A DNA stretch of 64,000 bases from Thioclava arctica (lineage in GTDB: Bacteria > Pseudomonadota > Alphaproteobacteria > Rhodobacterales > Rhodobacteraceae): positions 62,001-126,000 of the forward strand of contig NZ_JBFRYC010000004.1 in the NCBI RefSeq assembly GCF_040892615.1, given 5' to 3'. How positions within the stretch are numbered: the stretch's first letter is position 1; every line of letters begins with the position of its first letter. The notes below the pieces were generated by a model, which did no database searches, was not told the origin of the DNA, and saw nothing but the letters and a program-made list of their open reading frames with translations. This document shows positions 42,660-50,580 of this stretch, one piece after another. The position numbers were made by a program, and so were the translations under genes.

Positions 42660-43956
42660 TGCGTTCCTTGAAGGGTTGGATGACAATGCGCTTCTGGCCT
42701 TGCCGTGGATCTTTGAGTTTTGGGCGCTGCCCCATCAGCTGCCCCCGAGTGGTGCCTGGAAATCCTGGGTGATCATGGGCGGGCGCGGTGCGGGCAAGAC
42801 GCGGGCCGGGGCCGAGTGGGTGCGTTCCATTGTGGAAGGTGCAAAGCCGCTCGACCCCGGTCAGGCGCGGCGCGTGGCGCTGGTAGGTGAGACCTTTGAT
42901 CAGGTGCGAGAGGTGATGATCTTTGGCGAAAGCGGGATCTTGGCGTGCTCTCCCCCGGATCGACGCCCGGTTTGGGAGGCTGGGCGCAAGCGGTTGGTTT
43001 GGCCCAACGGGGCGATAGCGCAGGCGTTTTCGGCCTTTGAGCCTGAGTCGCTGCGCGGGCCGCAATTTGATGCGGCTTGGGTGGATGAGTTGGCGAAGTG
43101 GAAGAAGGCCGAGGACAGTTGGGACATGCTGCAATTCGCGTTGCGGCTGGGGACGCATCCCCAACAGGTGATCACGACCACGCCGCGCAATGTCGGGGTG
43201 CTCAAGACGATTTTGAATAACCCATCCACTGTCGTGACCCATGCGCCAACCGAGGCGAACAAGGCCTATCTTGCCGAGAGTTTTCTGAGCGAAGTGCAGG
43301 CGCGCTATGCTGGCACGCGGTTGGGACGGCAAGAGTTGGACGGCGTATTGCTGGATGATGTCGAGGGTGCGCTCTGGAGCAATGCGATGCTGGAGGCGTC
43401 TCATGTGGACGCGCCCGGCGATCTGGATCGTATCGTGGTGGCGCTGGACCCATCGGTGAGTGGCAAGGCGGCTTCGGATGAATGTGGGATCGTCGTTGTC
43501 GGAGCGTGCACACGCGGCCCGGTGCAAGACTGGCGCGCGGTGGTGTTGGAGGATGCGAGCATTCGCGGCAAACCCACCGACTGGGCGCGCGCAGGTGTGG
43601 CGGCGATGGAGCGTTGGGGCGCGGAAAAACTGGTGGCAGAGGTCAACCAAGGCGGTGATTTGATCGAGAGCGTGCTGCGCCAGATCGACCCGCTTATTCC
43701 CTTTAAGGCGTTGCGGGCGACGCGTGGGAAATCGGCGCGCGCCGAACCCGTGGCTGCCCTGTATGAGCAGGGTCGGGTGCGCCATCTCAAGGCGGGAAAC
43801 CTTGGTGCGCTGGAAGACCAGATGGCGCAGATGAGCTTGCAGGGCTTTCAGGGCAAGGGCTCGCCCGATCGGGTGGATGCGCTGGTTTGGGCGCTGCATG
43901 AGCTGATTTTGGAACCCGCAGCCCATTGGAAACGACCGCAGGTGCGCGGGCTTTGA
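42532..43956 (+). CDS. orfg2: GTA gene 2: large terminase (ATPase and nuclease)
   Basis: Packages random host DNA into GTA heads. In 474 residues it has Walker A GGRGAGKT (83-90), FDAAWVDELAKW as Walker B with the catalytic Glu, TTTPRNVGVLK as the coupling motif, and a C-terminal RNase H-like nuclease with VALDPSVSG and SPDRVDALVWAL supplying acidic metal ligands. The start is a GTG with a very strong GGAGGAG site seven bases upstream, well inside g1, an unusually long overlap (128 bases) that probably couples the two terminase subunits. Confidence 0.93.
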   Translation: MSRNSANSLPGSQPGAKARLISTSPVLRSGAAWLACATQKDVDAFLEGLDDNALLALPWIFEFWALPHQLPPSGAWKSWVIMGGRGAGKTRAGAEWVRSIVEGAKPLDPGQARRVALVGETFDQVREVMIFGESGILACSPPDRRPVWEAGRKRLVWPNGAIAQAFSAFEPESLRGPQFDAAWVDELAKWKKAEDSWDMLQFALRLGTHPQQVITTTPRNVGVLKTILNNPSTVVTHAPTEANKAYLAESFLSEVQARYAGTRLGRQELDGVLLDDVEGALWSNAMLEASHVDAPGDLDRIVVALDPSVSGKAASDECGIVVVGACTRGPVQDWRAVVLEDASIRGKPTDWARAGVAAMERWGAEKLVAEVNQGGDLIESVLRQIDPLIPFKALRATRGKSARAEPVAALYEQGRVRHLKAGNLGALEDQMAQMSLQGFQGKGSPDRVDALVWALHELILEPAAHWKRPQVRGL

Positions 43957-43984
43957 GAGGGCTGTCTTCCTCTTGATTTAAATA

Positions 43985-44020
43985 TCCTGCGGGGGGCCGG
44001 GGGTGCAAAACCCCCGGTTC
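43985..44020 (-). repeat. Intergenic palindromic repeat between g2 and g3
   Basis: CCGGGGG and CCCCCGG form a 7-bp stem with a 7-base loop; on the minus strand the block continues CCCCCCGCAGGATATTTAAA, resembling the repeat between fabD and fabG. Confidence 0.5.
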
Positions 44021-44040
44021 GACAGATGAAATTCGAGAGC

Positions 44041-44070
44041 AAGGGCTGGGATCTTTCCCGGCCCTTTTCT
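44041..44070 (+). terminator. Terminator-like hairpin inside the GTA operon (g2-g3)
   Basis: AAGGGCTGGG pairs with CCCGGCCCTT over ten bases (one T-G pair) around a 6-base loop, followed by TTCTTT. It precedes the portal gene by about 40 bases. Confidence 0.75.
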
Positions 44071-44107
44071 TTGCCGGACCGGGTGCGGTCGCGAGAAGGA
44101 GACGGGA

Positions 44108-45286
44108 ATGGGTTGGAAAATGTTTCGCAAATCCGATGCGGGTGGCGCGCCGGAGCAAAAGGCTTCGGCGACGGGACGTATCGTGGCGATGGCGTCGGGG
44201 TCTGGGCGCGTGGTGTGGAGTCCGCGCGACACGGCGTCTTTGACGCGCCAAGGCTTTACGGGGAACCCGATTGGCTTTCGCTGTGTCAAGCTGATTGCGG
44301 AAGCCGCAGCGGCGGTGCCTTTGGTGTGTCAGGACGCAGAGCGGCGCTATGATATCCACCCGCTGATCGATCTGATCGCGCGACCGAATGCCGGCCAAGG
44401 GCAGGGCGAGTTCTTTGAGGCGCTCTATGGGCAGATGATGCTGTCGGGTAATGGCTATCTGGAGGCGGTTGCGGTTGAGCCGGGGCTGCCGCGCGAGCTG
44501 CATGTGCTGCGCGCGGATCGGATGAGCATCGTGCCGGGCGCGGATGGATGGCCGGTGGCGTATGACTACACCGTGAGCGGGCGCAAGCATCGCTTTGATA
44601 TGACGGGCAGTCCCGACCCGATCTGCCATCTGAAAAGCTTTCATCCTCAAGATGATCACTACGGGCTGAGCCCGATGCAGGCGGCGGCGGTTGCGCTGGA
44701 TGTGCATAATTCGGCAAGCGCGTGGTCCAAGGCGCTGCTGGACAATGCGGCGCGGCCTTCGGGGGCGATCATTTACAAAGGTGCGGATGGTCAGGGCAGC
44801 CTGAGCCCGGATCAATATGATCGGCTGGTCTATGAGATGGAGAGCCACCATCAGGGCGCGCGCAATGCGGGGCGTCCGATGCTGTTGGAAGGCGGGTTGG
44901 ACTGGAAACCGATGGGGTTCTCGCCCTCGGATATGGAGTTCCATGAGACCAAGGCGGGCGCGGCGCGCGAGATTGCGGTGGCTTTCGGCGTACCGCCGAT
45001 GCTGCTCGGGATTCCCGGGGATGCGACCTATGCCAATTACGCCGAGGCGCATCGGGCATTCTATCGACTGACCATTCTGCCCTTGGCCAGCAAGGTCGCG
45101 GCGGATGTGGCGTGGTGGCTGTCGACGCATTTGGGCGAGCGGGTTTTGCTCAAGCCTGACCTCGATCAGATCCCGGCGCTGGCGGCCGAGCGTGACCAGC
45201 AATGGAAGCGCGTGGGCGAGGCGCAATTCCTGAGTGACGCGGAGAAACGGGTGCTGTTGGGCCTGCCGCCTCTGGCCGAGGGGTGA
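44108..45286 (+). CDS. orfg3: GTA gene 3: HK97-type portal protein
   Basis: 392 residues forming the ring through which DNA enters the head. GNPIGFRCVKLIAEAAAAVPL near residue 50, HPLIDLIARPNAGQ, and FGVPPMLLGIPGDATYANYAEA in the second half are portal-family landmarks. The length is typical of HK97-type portals. AGGAG lies before the ATG. The neighbours, terminase upstream and protease downstream, are the canonical packaging order. Confidence 0.93.
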   Translation: MGWKMFRKSDAGGAPEQKASATGRIVAMASGSGRVVWSPRDTASLTRQGFTGNPIGFRCVKLIAEAAAAVPLVCQDAERRYDIHPLIDLIARPNAGQGQGEFFEALYGQMMLSGNGYLEAVAVEPGLPRELHVLRADRMSIVPGADGWPVAYDYTVSGRKHRFDMTGSPDPICHLKSFHPQDDHYGLSPMQAAAVALDVHNSASAWSKALLDNAARPSGAIIYKGADGQGSLSPDQYDRLVYEMESHHQGARNAGRPMLLEGGLDWKPMGFSPSDMEFHETKAGAAREIAVAFGVPPMLLGIPGDATYANYAEAHRAFYRLTILPLASKVAADVAWWLSTHLGERVLLKPDLDQIPALAAERDQQWKRVGEAQFLSDAEKRVLLGLPPLAEG

Positions 45287-45290
45287 GGGC

Positions 45291-45524
45291 ATGGCGACAG
45301 GTGGGTCGCGCTATCTCAAGGAGCCTTTCGCGGTGCATGAGCAGCGCATGGAGGCGACCGAGAAGATCATGGAGATCCAGTTCGCTCAGGTCGATCAGCG
45401 GCTCGGGCGGATCGAGACGATGATCGAGGGGCTTGAGCGGCGCTTGTGGATGACGGTGTACGGGGTGGTCGCGGTGATCCTGACCCAAGCCGTTCAGGGC
45501 GTATTGGACTTTGCGCCGAAGTAA
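45291..45524 (+). CDS. GTA gene 3.5: small coiled-coil and membrane-segment protein
   Basis: 77 residues: a helical, charged first part (HEQRMEATEKIMEIQFAQVD) suited to a coiled coil, then one hydrophobic segment (MTVYGVVAVILTQAVQGVL). The position between portal and protease, four bases after the portal stop, matches the small gene g3.5 of the R. capsulatus cluster. Role unknown. Confidence 0.75.
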   Translation: MATGGSRYLKEPFAVHEQRMEATEKIMEIQFAQVDQRLGRIETMIEGLERRLWMTVYGVVAVILTQAVQGVLDFAPK

Positions 45525-45534
45525 GGAAAAGCAC

Positions 45535-46092
45535 ATGACAACAGATGATTACGGGCTGGAGTTAAAGTTTTGCGCGAGCGAGGCGACGACTTTGCAAGTC
45601 AGCGATGGATCGGTGATCGAGGGCTATGCCAGCCTGTTTGGTCTGCCCGATCAGGGTGGCGACGTGGTCTGCAAAGGGGCCTATGGGCGCGGTCTTGAGC
45701 GGCTCAAGGGGCGTGGGGGCAGCGTCAAGATGCTCTGGCAGCATGACCCTGCTCAGCCAATCGGGATCTGGGACGAGATTTATGAGGATGCGCGTGGGCT
45801 TTACGTCAAGGGGCGGTTGCTGCCTGACGTGGCTCGCGCCCGCGAGGCGGTAGCGCTGATCGCGGCGGGGGCGATTGACGGCTTGTCGATCGGTTACCGC
45901 ACGGTGGCTGCCGAGAAGGACGCAAAAGGCCAGCGGCTTCTTGCGGAACTGGAGCTTTGGGAGGTGTCGCTTGTGACCTTCCCGATGCTTCGCGAGGCGC
46001 GTGTGGCGTCCAAGGGTGATGCTTTGGATGGCACGTTGCGCGATCTGGCTGGGGTGCTTTGCAGCGCTGCAGCTGAACTGGCCGCGCGCTGA
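45535..46092 (+). CDS. orfg4: GTA gene 4: HK97-type prohead protease
   Basis: 185 residues. It cleaves the capsid precursor during head maturation. IEGYASLFGLPDQGGDVV, KMLWQHDPAQPIGIWDEI (with the catalytic His) and GAIDGLSIGYR (catalytic Ser) are the prohead-protease motifs. The ATG at 45535 has TAAGGAAAAG upstream; an earlier frame start at 45511 overlaps g3.5 and lacks a site. Confidence 0.93.
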   Translation: MTTDDYGLELKFCASEATTLQVSDGSVIEGYASLFGLPDQGGDVVCKGAYGRGLERLKGRGGSVKMLWQHDPAQPIGIWDEIYEDARGLYVKGRLLPDVARAREAVALIAAGAIDGLSIGYRTVAAEKDAKGQRLLAELELWEVSLVTFPMLREARVASKGDALDGTLRDLAGVLCSAAAELAAR

Positions 46093-46130
46093 GCGCCCGG
46101 CCCATTGATCGCAATGGAGATGGAGTGAGC

Positions 46131-47330
46131 ATGAAGACCGAGATCAAGGCTCGGGCCGGGACGGGTGTGTCCGAAGGCCCGGACCCGGCAACTGAGGTGA
46201 AAGCCGCGCTGGCCGGGTTCCTAAAGGAAGTCAAAGGCTTCCAAGAAGAAGTGAATGTAAAGTTGCAACAACAGGATGAGCGTTTGACCATGCTGCAGAC
46301 CAAACATATGACCGCAGGGCGTCCCGCCCTTTCCGCCGCCGCCCTTGAAGAGGCCCCTCATCAGAAAGCGTTCGCGGCCTATCTGCGTTCGGGTGATGAT
46401 GACGGGCTGCGGGGCCTGAGCCTTGAGGGCAAGGGTCTCAATACCGCAGTGGCTGGCGAGGGTGGCTATCTGGTCGACCCGCAAACCAGCGATACGATCC
46501 GCGGTGTGCTGAGCTCGACCGCGTCGATCCGCATGATCGCCAATGTCGTCAATGTCGAGGCGAGTTCGTTTGACGTGCTGGTGGATCATTCGGAGATGGG
46601 GTCGGGTTGGGCCACCGAAACGGCGAACCTGACCGAGACCACGACGCCCCAGATCGACCGGATTTCGATCCCGCTTTATGAGTTGGCGGCGATGCCCAAG
46701 GCGAGCCAGCGGTTGTTGGATGACAGCGCGTTTGATGTCGAGACTTGGCTGGCACAGCGGATTGCCGATAAATTCGCGCGTGCCGAGGCGCAGGCGTTCA
46801 TTTCGGGCAATGGTGTGGATAAACCCACCGGGTTTCTGACCCATCCGGCTGTCGCCAATGACGCCTGGGCCTGGGGTGGTCTGGGCTATGTCGCGACGGG
46901 TGCGGATGGCGATTTTTCTTCGGTGAATCCGGCCGATGCGGTGGTGGATCTGGTCTATGCGCTGGATGCCGAATACCGCGCCAATGCGTCTTTTGTGATG
47001 AACTCGAAGACGGCGGGCGCGGTGCGCAAGATGAAGGATGCCGATGGCCGCTTCTTGTGGTCGGACGGTCTGGCGGCGGGTGAGCCTGCGCGTCTGATGG
47101 GCTATCCGGTTTTGATTGCTGAGGACATGCCCGATATCGCCTCGGATGCGGTTGCGGTGGCCTTTGGCGATTTCAACGCCGGCTACACCGTGGCGGAACG
47201 CCCGGACCTGCGTGTGCTGCGCGATCCCTTCTCGGCGAAACCGCATGTGCTGTTCTATGCGTCTAAGCGGGTGGGCGGCGATGTAAGCGATTTCGCTGCG
47301 ATCAAGTTGCTGAAATTCGCCGATTCCTGA
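46131..47330 (+). CDS. orfg5: GTA gene 5: HK97-type major capsid protein
   Basis: 399 residues forming the small GTA head. The N-terminal 110 residues are charged and helical (the region the protease removes), then GEGGYLVDPQTSDTIRGVLS begins the HK97-fold body; GNGVDKPTGFLTHPAV and GRFLWSDGLAAGEPARLMGYPV are standard capsid signatures. The ATG at 46131 follows GGAG. After the stop there are 190 bases before the next gene, with a strong hairpin. Confidence 0.95.
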   Translation: MKTEIKARAGTGVSEGPDPATEVKAALAGFLKEVKGFQEEVNVKLQQQDERLTMLQTKHMTAGRPALSAAALEEAPHQKAFAAYLRSGDDDGLRGLSLEGKGLNTAVAGEGGYLVDPQTSDTIRGVLSSTASIRMIANVVNVEASSFDVLVDHSEMGSGWATETANLTETTTPQIDRISIPLYELAAMPKASQRLLDDSAFDVETWLAQRIADKFARAEAQAFISGNGVDKPTGFLTHPAVANDAWAWGGLGYVATGADGDFSSVNPADAVVDLVYALDAEYRANASFVMNSKTAGAVRKMKDADGRFLWSDGLAAGEPARLMGYPVLIAEDMPDIASDAVAVAFGDFNAGYTVAERPDLRVLRDPFSAKPHVLFYASKRVGGDVSDFAAIKLLKFADS

Positions 47331-47469
47331 GAGGCGTGACGGGGCTCGGGGGGCGTAGCCCTCCGGTCCTTGGGCCGGGTGACCGGTTCGGGGCGGGCGC
47401 GGGTCTGTCAGCCGCTGCCTAGCTGCTCCCTCCGTTCGAGTGGTGGCGGGGCCTGCGTCCGACATGAAG

Positions 47470-47500
47470 GATGGCATCCCGATGGAGTCGGGGTGTCATC
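47470..47500 (+). other. 13-bp RNA hairpin between capsid and g6
   Basis: GATGGCATCCCGA pairs with TCGGGGTGTCATC through 13 pairs (two G-T) around a TGGAG loop. There is no T-tract. It might protect the abundant capsid message or limit downstream translation; both are inference. Confidence 0.5.
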
Positions 47501-47522
47501 TCGTGAATTTCGGAGAGAGTCC

Positions 47523-48119
47523 ATGATGTTAAGAGAAGAGACGGCGGTGGCCACAAGCGCACTGCCTTTGGTCGAGTTTCGCGATCACTTGCGGCTGGGC
47601 ACGGGATTTGGCGACCTTGGGGCGGAGGATGCGGCACTTGAGGCGTATTTGCGCGCAGCGATGGCCGCGATCGAGGGGCGCACCGCCAAGGCGTTGTTGG
47701 CACGCGATTTTGTGCTGAGCGTAGAGGCGTGGCGGGGCGGGGCGGTGCAGGCCCTGCCGGTGGCGCCGGTGCGCGCGGTTTTGGAAATGCAATTGGTGGA
47801 TCGTGCCGGGGCGATTACGATTATCGAGCCCGAGCGCTATCGGTTGATCGAGGATATGCAACGCCCGTGTCTGGAAGCGTTTAGCGCGAGTTTGCCGACA
47901 ATTCCGACGGGGGGCACCGCGCAGATCCGGTTCACGGGTGGGTTTGGCCCGCGTTGGGCGGATCTGCCGGTCGATTTGGCTCAGGCGGTGTTTTTGCTGG
48001 CAGCTCAGTATTTCGAGCTGCGCCATGACAGTGCGGGGGCGGGCAGCGAAATGCCGTTTGGCGTATTGGCGCTGATTGAGCGTTGGCGCACGGTGCGGAT
48101 GCTGGGAGGGCGGGGATGA
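47523..48119 (+). CDS. orfg6: GTA gene 6: head-tail adaptor (gp6-like)
   Basis: 198 residues, mostly helical, binding below the portal. LVEFRDHLRLG and DAALEAYLRAAMAAIEGRTAKALL resemble the gp6/phiE125 gp8-type connector start, and FTGGFGPRWADLPVDLAQAVFLLAAQYFELR closes it, typical of the family. GGAGAGAG precedes the ATG at 47523. It overlaps g7 by four bases. Confidence 0.88.
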   Translation: MMLREETAVATSALPLVEFRDHLRLGTGFGDLGAEDAALEAYLRAAMAAIEGRTAKALLARDFVLSVEAWRGGAVQALPVAPVRAVLEMQLVDRAGAITIIEPERYRLIEDMQRPCLEAFSASLPTIPTGGTAQIRFTGGFGPRWADLPVDLAQAVFLLAAQYFELRHDSAGAGSEMPFGVLALIERWRTVRMLGGRG

Positions 48120-48454
48120 GCGTGCCTGTTCTCAACCGAAAGCTGGTGCTGGAAGCGCCCGAGCGGGTGGCCGATGGCGCGGGCGGGTTCAGCCATGCTT
48201 GGGTAGCGTTGGGGGAAGTCTGGGCGCAGATGAGCCCGGGCACTGGTGTGGAACGTGCAGGTGAATTTGTGACACTGGCCTCCGTGCCGTGGAAGATCAC
48301 CGTACGCGCGGCCCCGCAGGGATCGCCGCGCCGCCCCTTGCCCGAGCAGCGCTTTCGCGACGGCGCGCGGGTGTTTCGCATTCTGGCGGTCGCGGAAAAT
48401 GACGTGGCGGGTCACTACCTGACCTGTTTTGCGCGTGAGGAGGTGGTGGCATGA
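48116..48454 (+). CDS. orfg7: GTA gene 7: head closure protein
   Basis: 112 residues of beta-rich composition: ERVADGAGGFSHAWVALGEVWAQM, then FVTLASVPWKITVRAAP and FRILAVAENDVAGHYLTC. This is the SPP1 gp16-like head-tail joining fold that closes the connector after packaging. Start and stop overlap the neighbours by four bases (ATGA on both sides). Confidence 0.87.
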   Translation: MSVPVLNRKLVLEAPERVADGAGGFSHAWVALGEVWAQMSPGTGVERAGEFVTLASVPWKITVRAAPQGSPRRPLPEQRFRDGARVFRILAVAENDVAGHYLTCFAREEVVA

Positions 48455-48858
48455 GCTATGCGATTGGCGCGGCCTTGCAGGGCGCGGTTTACCAGCGCTT
48501 GCAGGGCGATGTCGTGCTGAGCGATTTGGTCGGGGCTGCGGTTTATGATGCGGTGCCTGCGGGCACGGTGACGGGAACTTATGTGAGCCTTGGACCTGAA
48601 GATGCGCGTGATGCATCCGACAAGACCGGGGACGGGGCGGTGCATGATTTCATCGTGTCGGTGATCACGGATGAGGCGGGGTTTCAGGCGGGAAAACAGG
48701 TGGCCGAGGCGATCTCGGATGCGCTGTTGGGGGCGGACCTTGAGCTGTCTCGGGGGCATGTCGTGGGGCTTTGGTTTCTCAAGGCCAAGGCTCGGCGGGT
48801 GGATAAAGGTGCAACGCGCCGGATCGATCTGACCTTTCGCGCCCGCGTTGAAGGCTGA
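48451..48858 (+). CDS. orfg8: GTA gene 8: tail terminator-like protein (DUF3168)
   Basis: 135 residues. GAALQGAVYQRLQGD, GTYVSLGPEDARDASDKTGDG and a closing beta segment (KGATRRIDLTFRARVE) match DUF3168, the family that caps the tail tube. It overlaps g7 by four bases and is followed by an 83-base gap with a hairpin before the tail tube gene. Confidence 0.88.
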   Translation: MSYAIGAALQGAVYQRLQGDVVLSDLVGAAVYDAVPAGTVTGTYVSLGPEDARDASDKTGDGAVHDFIVSVITDEAGFQAGKQVAEAISDALLGADLELSRGHVVGLWFLKAKARRVDKGATRRIDLTFRARVEG

Positions 48859-48883
48859 GCAAAACTTTCACAAAATCAACATT

Positions 48884-48910
48884 CTGCCAGCGTCAGATCG
48901 GCGCTGGCAG
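48884..48910 (+). terminator. Terminator-like hairpin inside the GTA operon (g8-g9)
   Basis: CTGCCAGCG and CGCTGGCAG form a perfect 9-bp stem with a 9-base loop, followed by GCGGTTTCTTTC. The T-tract is interrupted, so efficiency is uncertain. Confidence 0.6.
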
Positions 48911-48941
48911 GCGGTTTCTTTCACTAATCGGAGAATGAGCC

Positions 48942-49355
48942 ATGGCGGCGCAGAACGGCAAGGATCTTTTGATCAAACTCGACATCAATGGCAATCAGAC
49001 CTTTGAGACCATCGCGGGGCTGCGCGCCACGCGCATCACCTTTAATGCCGAAACGGTCGATGTGACCTCGCTGGAAAGCGAGGGGCGTTGGCGCGAATTG
49101 CTGGGGGGAGCGGGGGTGCGCTCGGCGCAGATTTCGGGATCTGGCGTGTTCAAGGATGCGGGCACGGATGAGCGCGCGCGCCAGATCTTTTTCGATGGCG
49201 AGGTGCCAGAGTTTCAGGTCGTGATCCCCGATTTTGGGATCGTGCAGGGCGCGTTCATGATCACCTCGATTGATTATGCGGGCAGTCATGATGGCGAGGC
49301 GAGCTATGAGATTGCGTTGGCCTCGGCGGGCGCGCTGGCCTTCACTGCAATCTGA
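48942..49355 (+). CDS. orfg9: GTA gene 9: major tail protein (tail tube)
   Basis: 137 residues, beta-rich, of the TP901-1-like major tail protein family: AAQNGKDLLIKLDINGNQ, FETIAGLRATRITFNAETVDVT, SLESEGRWRELLGG and SAQISGSGVFKDAG. It polymerises into the tail tube. It has its own good site (CGGAGAATGAGCC) after the hairpin, in keeping with the need for many copies. Confidence 0.92.
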   Translation: MAAQNGKDLLIKLDINGNQTFETIAGLRATRITFNAETVDVTSLESEGRWRELLGGAGVRSAQISGSGVFKDAGTDERARQIFFDGEVPEFQVVIPDFGIVQGAFMITSIDYAGSHDGEASYEIALASAGALAFTAI

Positions 49356-49366
49356 GGGAGTGACAC

Positions 49367-49696
49367 ATGGCGAACCCTTGGACCGGTGAGGTCGAGATCA
49401 CACTTGATGGTGTCGCGCATCGCGCGAAGCTGACGCTGGGCGCGCTGGCCGAATTGGAGGCTGAGATCGGTGAGGCTGGCGGGATGATAGCGCTGGTCGA
49501 GCGGTTCGAGGCGAGGCGGTTTTCCAGTCGCGATGTGCTGGCGCTGATCGTGGCGGGGCTGCGGGGAGGCGGTTGGCAAGGTCGCGCTGAGGATTTGCGC
49601 GGTGTCGAGATTGGCGGCGGGCCGATGGTGGCAGCGCAGCGTGCGGCGGAACTGCTGGCGCGGGCGTTTGCAGTGCCGGGTGCGGGGGAAGCATGA
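49367..49696 (+). CDS. orfg10: GTA gene 10: tail assembly chaperone-like protein
   Basis: 109 residues. WTGEVEITLDGVAHRAKLTLGALAELEAEIG is the recognisable opening of the GTA g10 family (gain-of-tail, tail-assembly chaperone group). Position between tail tube and tape measure fits a chaperone that coats the tape measure. No slippery frameshift run was noticed; the next gene overlaps by four bases instead. Confidence 0.85.
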   Translation: MANPWTGEVEITLDGVAHRAKLTLGALAELEAEIGEAGGMIALVERFEARRFSSRDVLALIVAGLRGGGWQGRAEDLRGVEIGGGPMVAAQRAAELLARAFAVPGAGEA

Positions 49697-49914
49697 TGCC
49701 GGCGCAGGGGCTGGATTGGGCGGGGCTGATGCGGGTGGGTCTGCATCAGCTTCGGCTGCGCCCGGCGGAGTTTTGGGCGCTCACACCTGCAGAACTGGCG
49801 ATCATGCTGGGTGAGGGGGTCAGCGCGGCGCGCCCGATGGGGCGGTCGCGGTTTGAGGCGCTGCTGGCGCGGTTTCCCGATCGCGCGGATGGATCTGAAA
49901 GGACGAACCAATGA
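49693..49914 (+). CDS. GTA gene 10.1: small tail assembly protein
   Basis: 73 residues with LDWAGLMRVGLHQLRLRPAEFWALTPAELAIML, the pattern of the small protein between g10 and g11 in R. capsulatus. It overlaps both neighbours by four bases. In siphophages the second tail chaperone is made by frameshifting; here it is a separate overlapping gene. Confidence 0.8.
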   Translation: MMPAQGLDWAGLMRVGLHQLRLRPAEFWALTPAELAIMLGEGVSAARPMGRSRFEALLARFPDRADGSERTNQ

Positions 49915-50570
49915 TCGAAGTGGATGGGATCGACGGGCTGAGCCAGCAAGCGGCTGAGTTGGAAAAAAGCTTGGGCGGTGTGGGCGCGATGGCGGAAGTG
50001 TTCAATTCCGAACTGTCCTCGATGCGCGAGAGTTTGGTGTTTACCGGGCGCGAGGTGAACACGTTGAGCAACTCGTTCGGGCGCACCTTGAAAAGTGCGT
50101 TTGACGGGGTGGCGTTTGACGGGGTGCGGCTGTCGGATGCGCTGTCGCTGGTGGCGCAGCGCATGGCTGACAGCGTCTACAACGTCGCCATGAAGCCGGT
50201 GCAACAGGCCGTGGGGGGCGCGCTGGCCAATGGGATGAACTCGGCTTTGAGCGGGATGTTCGCATTTGCCAATGGTGGGGCGTTTAGCCAAGGCCGGGTG
50301 ATGCCGTTTGCCAAAGGCGGTGTGGTCAGCAGCCCGACGACATTCCCGATGCGCGGTGCCACGGGGCTGATGGGCGAGGCTGGCCCTGAAGCGATCATGC
50401 CGCTCACGCGGGGGGCTGATGGGCGGCTGGGTGTGGCCTCGCAAGGGGGGCGCGCCGTGAACGTTGTGATGAATGTGAGCACGCCAGATGTGGCCGGATT
50501 CGCGCGCAGCTCGACGCAGATCGCAGCGCAGGTCAATCGCGCATTGGCGCGCGGCGAACGCAACCGGTGA
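49911..50570 (+). CDS. orfg11: GTA gene 11: tail tape measure protein
   Basis: 219 residues, helical in the first 100 (SQQAAELEKSLGGVGAMAEV), then Gly-rich (ALSGMFAFANGGAFSQGRVMPFAKGG) and a typical tape-measure ending, GLMGEAGPEAIMPLTRGADGRLGV. It is far shorter than in phages with long tails, matching the short GTA tail. Four-base overlap with the preceding gene. Confidence 0.88.
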   Translation: MIEVDGIDGLSQQAAELEKSLGGVGAMAEVFNSELSSMRESLVFTGREVNTLSNSFGRTLKSAFDGVAFDGVRLSDALSLVAQRMADSVYNVAMKPVQQAVGGALANGMNSALSGMFAFANGGAFSQGRVMPFAKGGVVSSPTTFPMRGATGLMGEAGPEAIMPLTRGADGRLGVASQGGRAVNVVMNVSTPDVAGFARSSTQIAAQVNRALARGERNR

Positions 50571-50580
50571 GGGACAAGAA

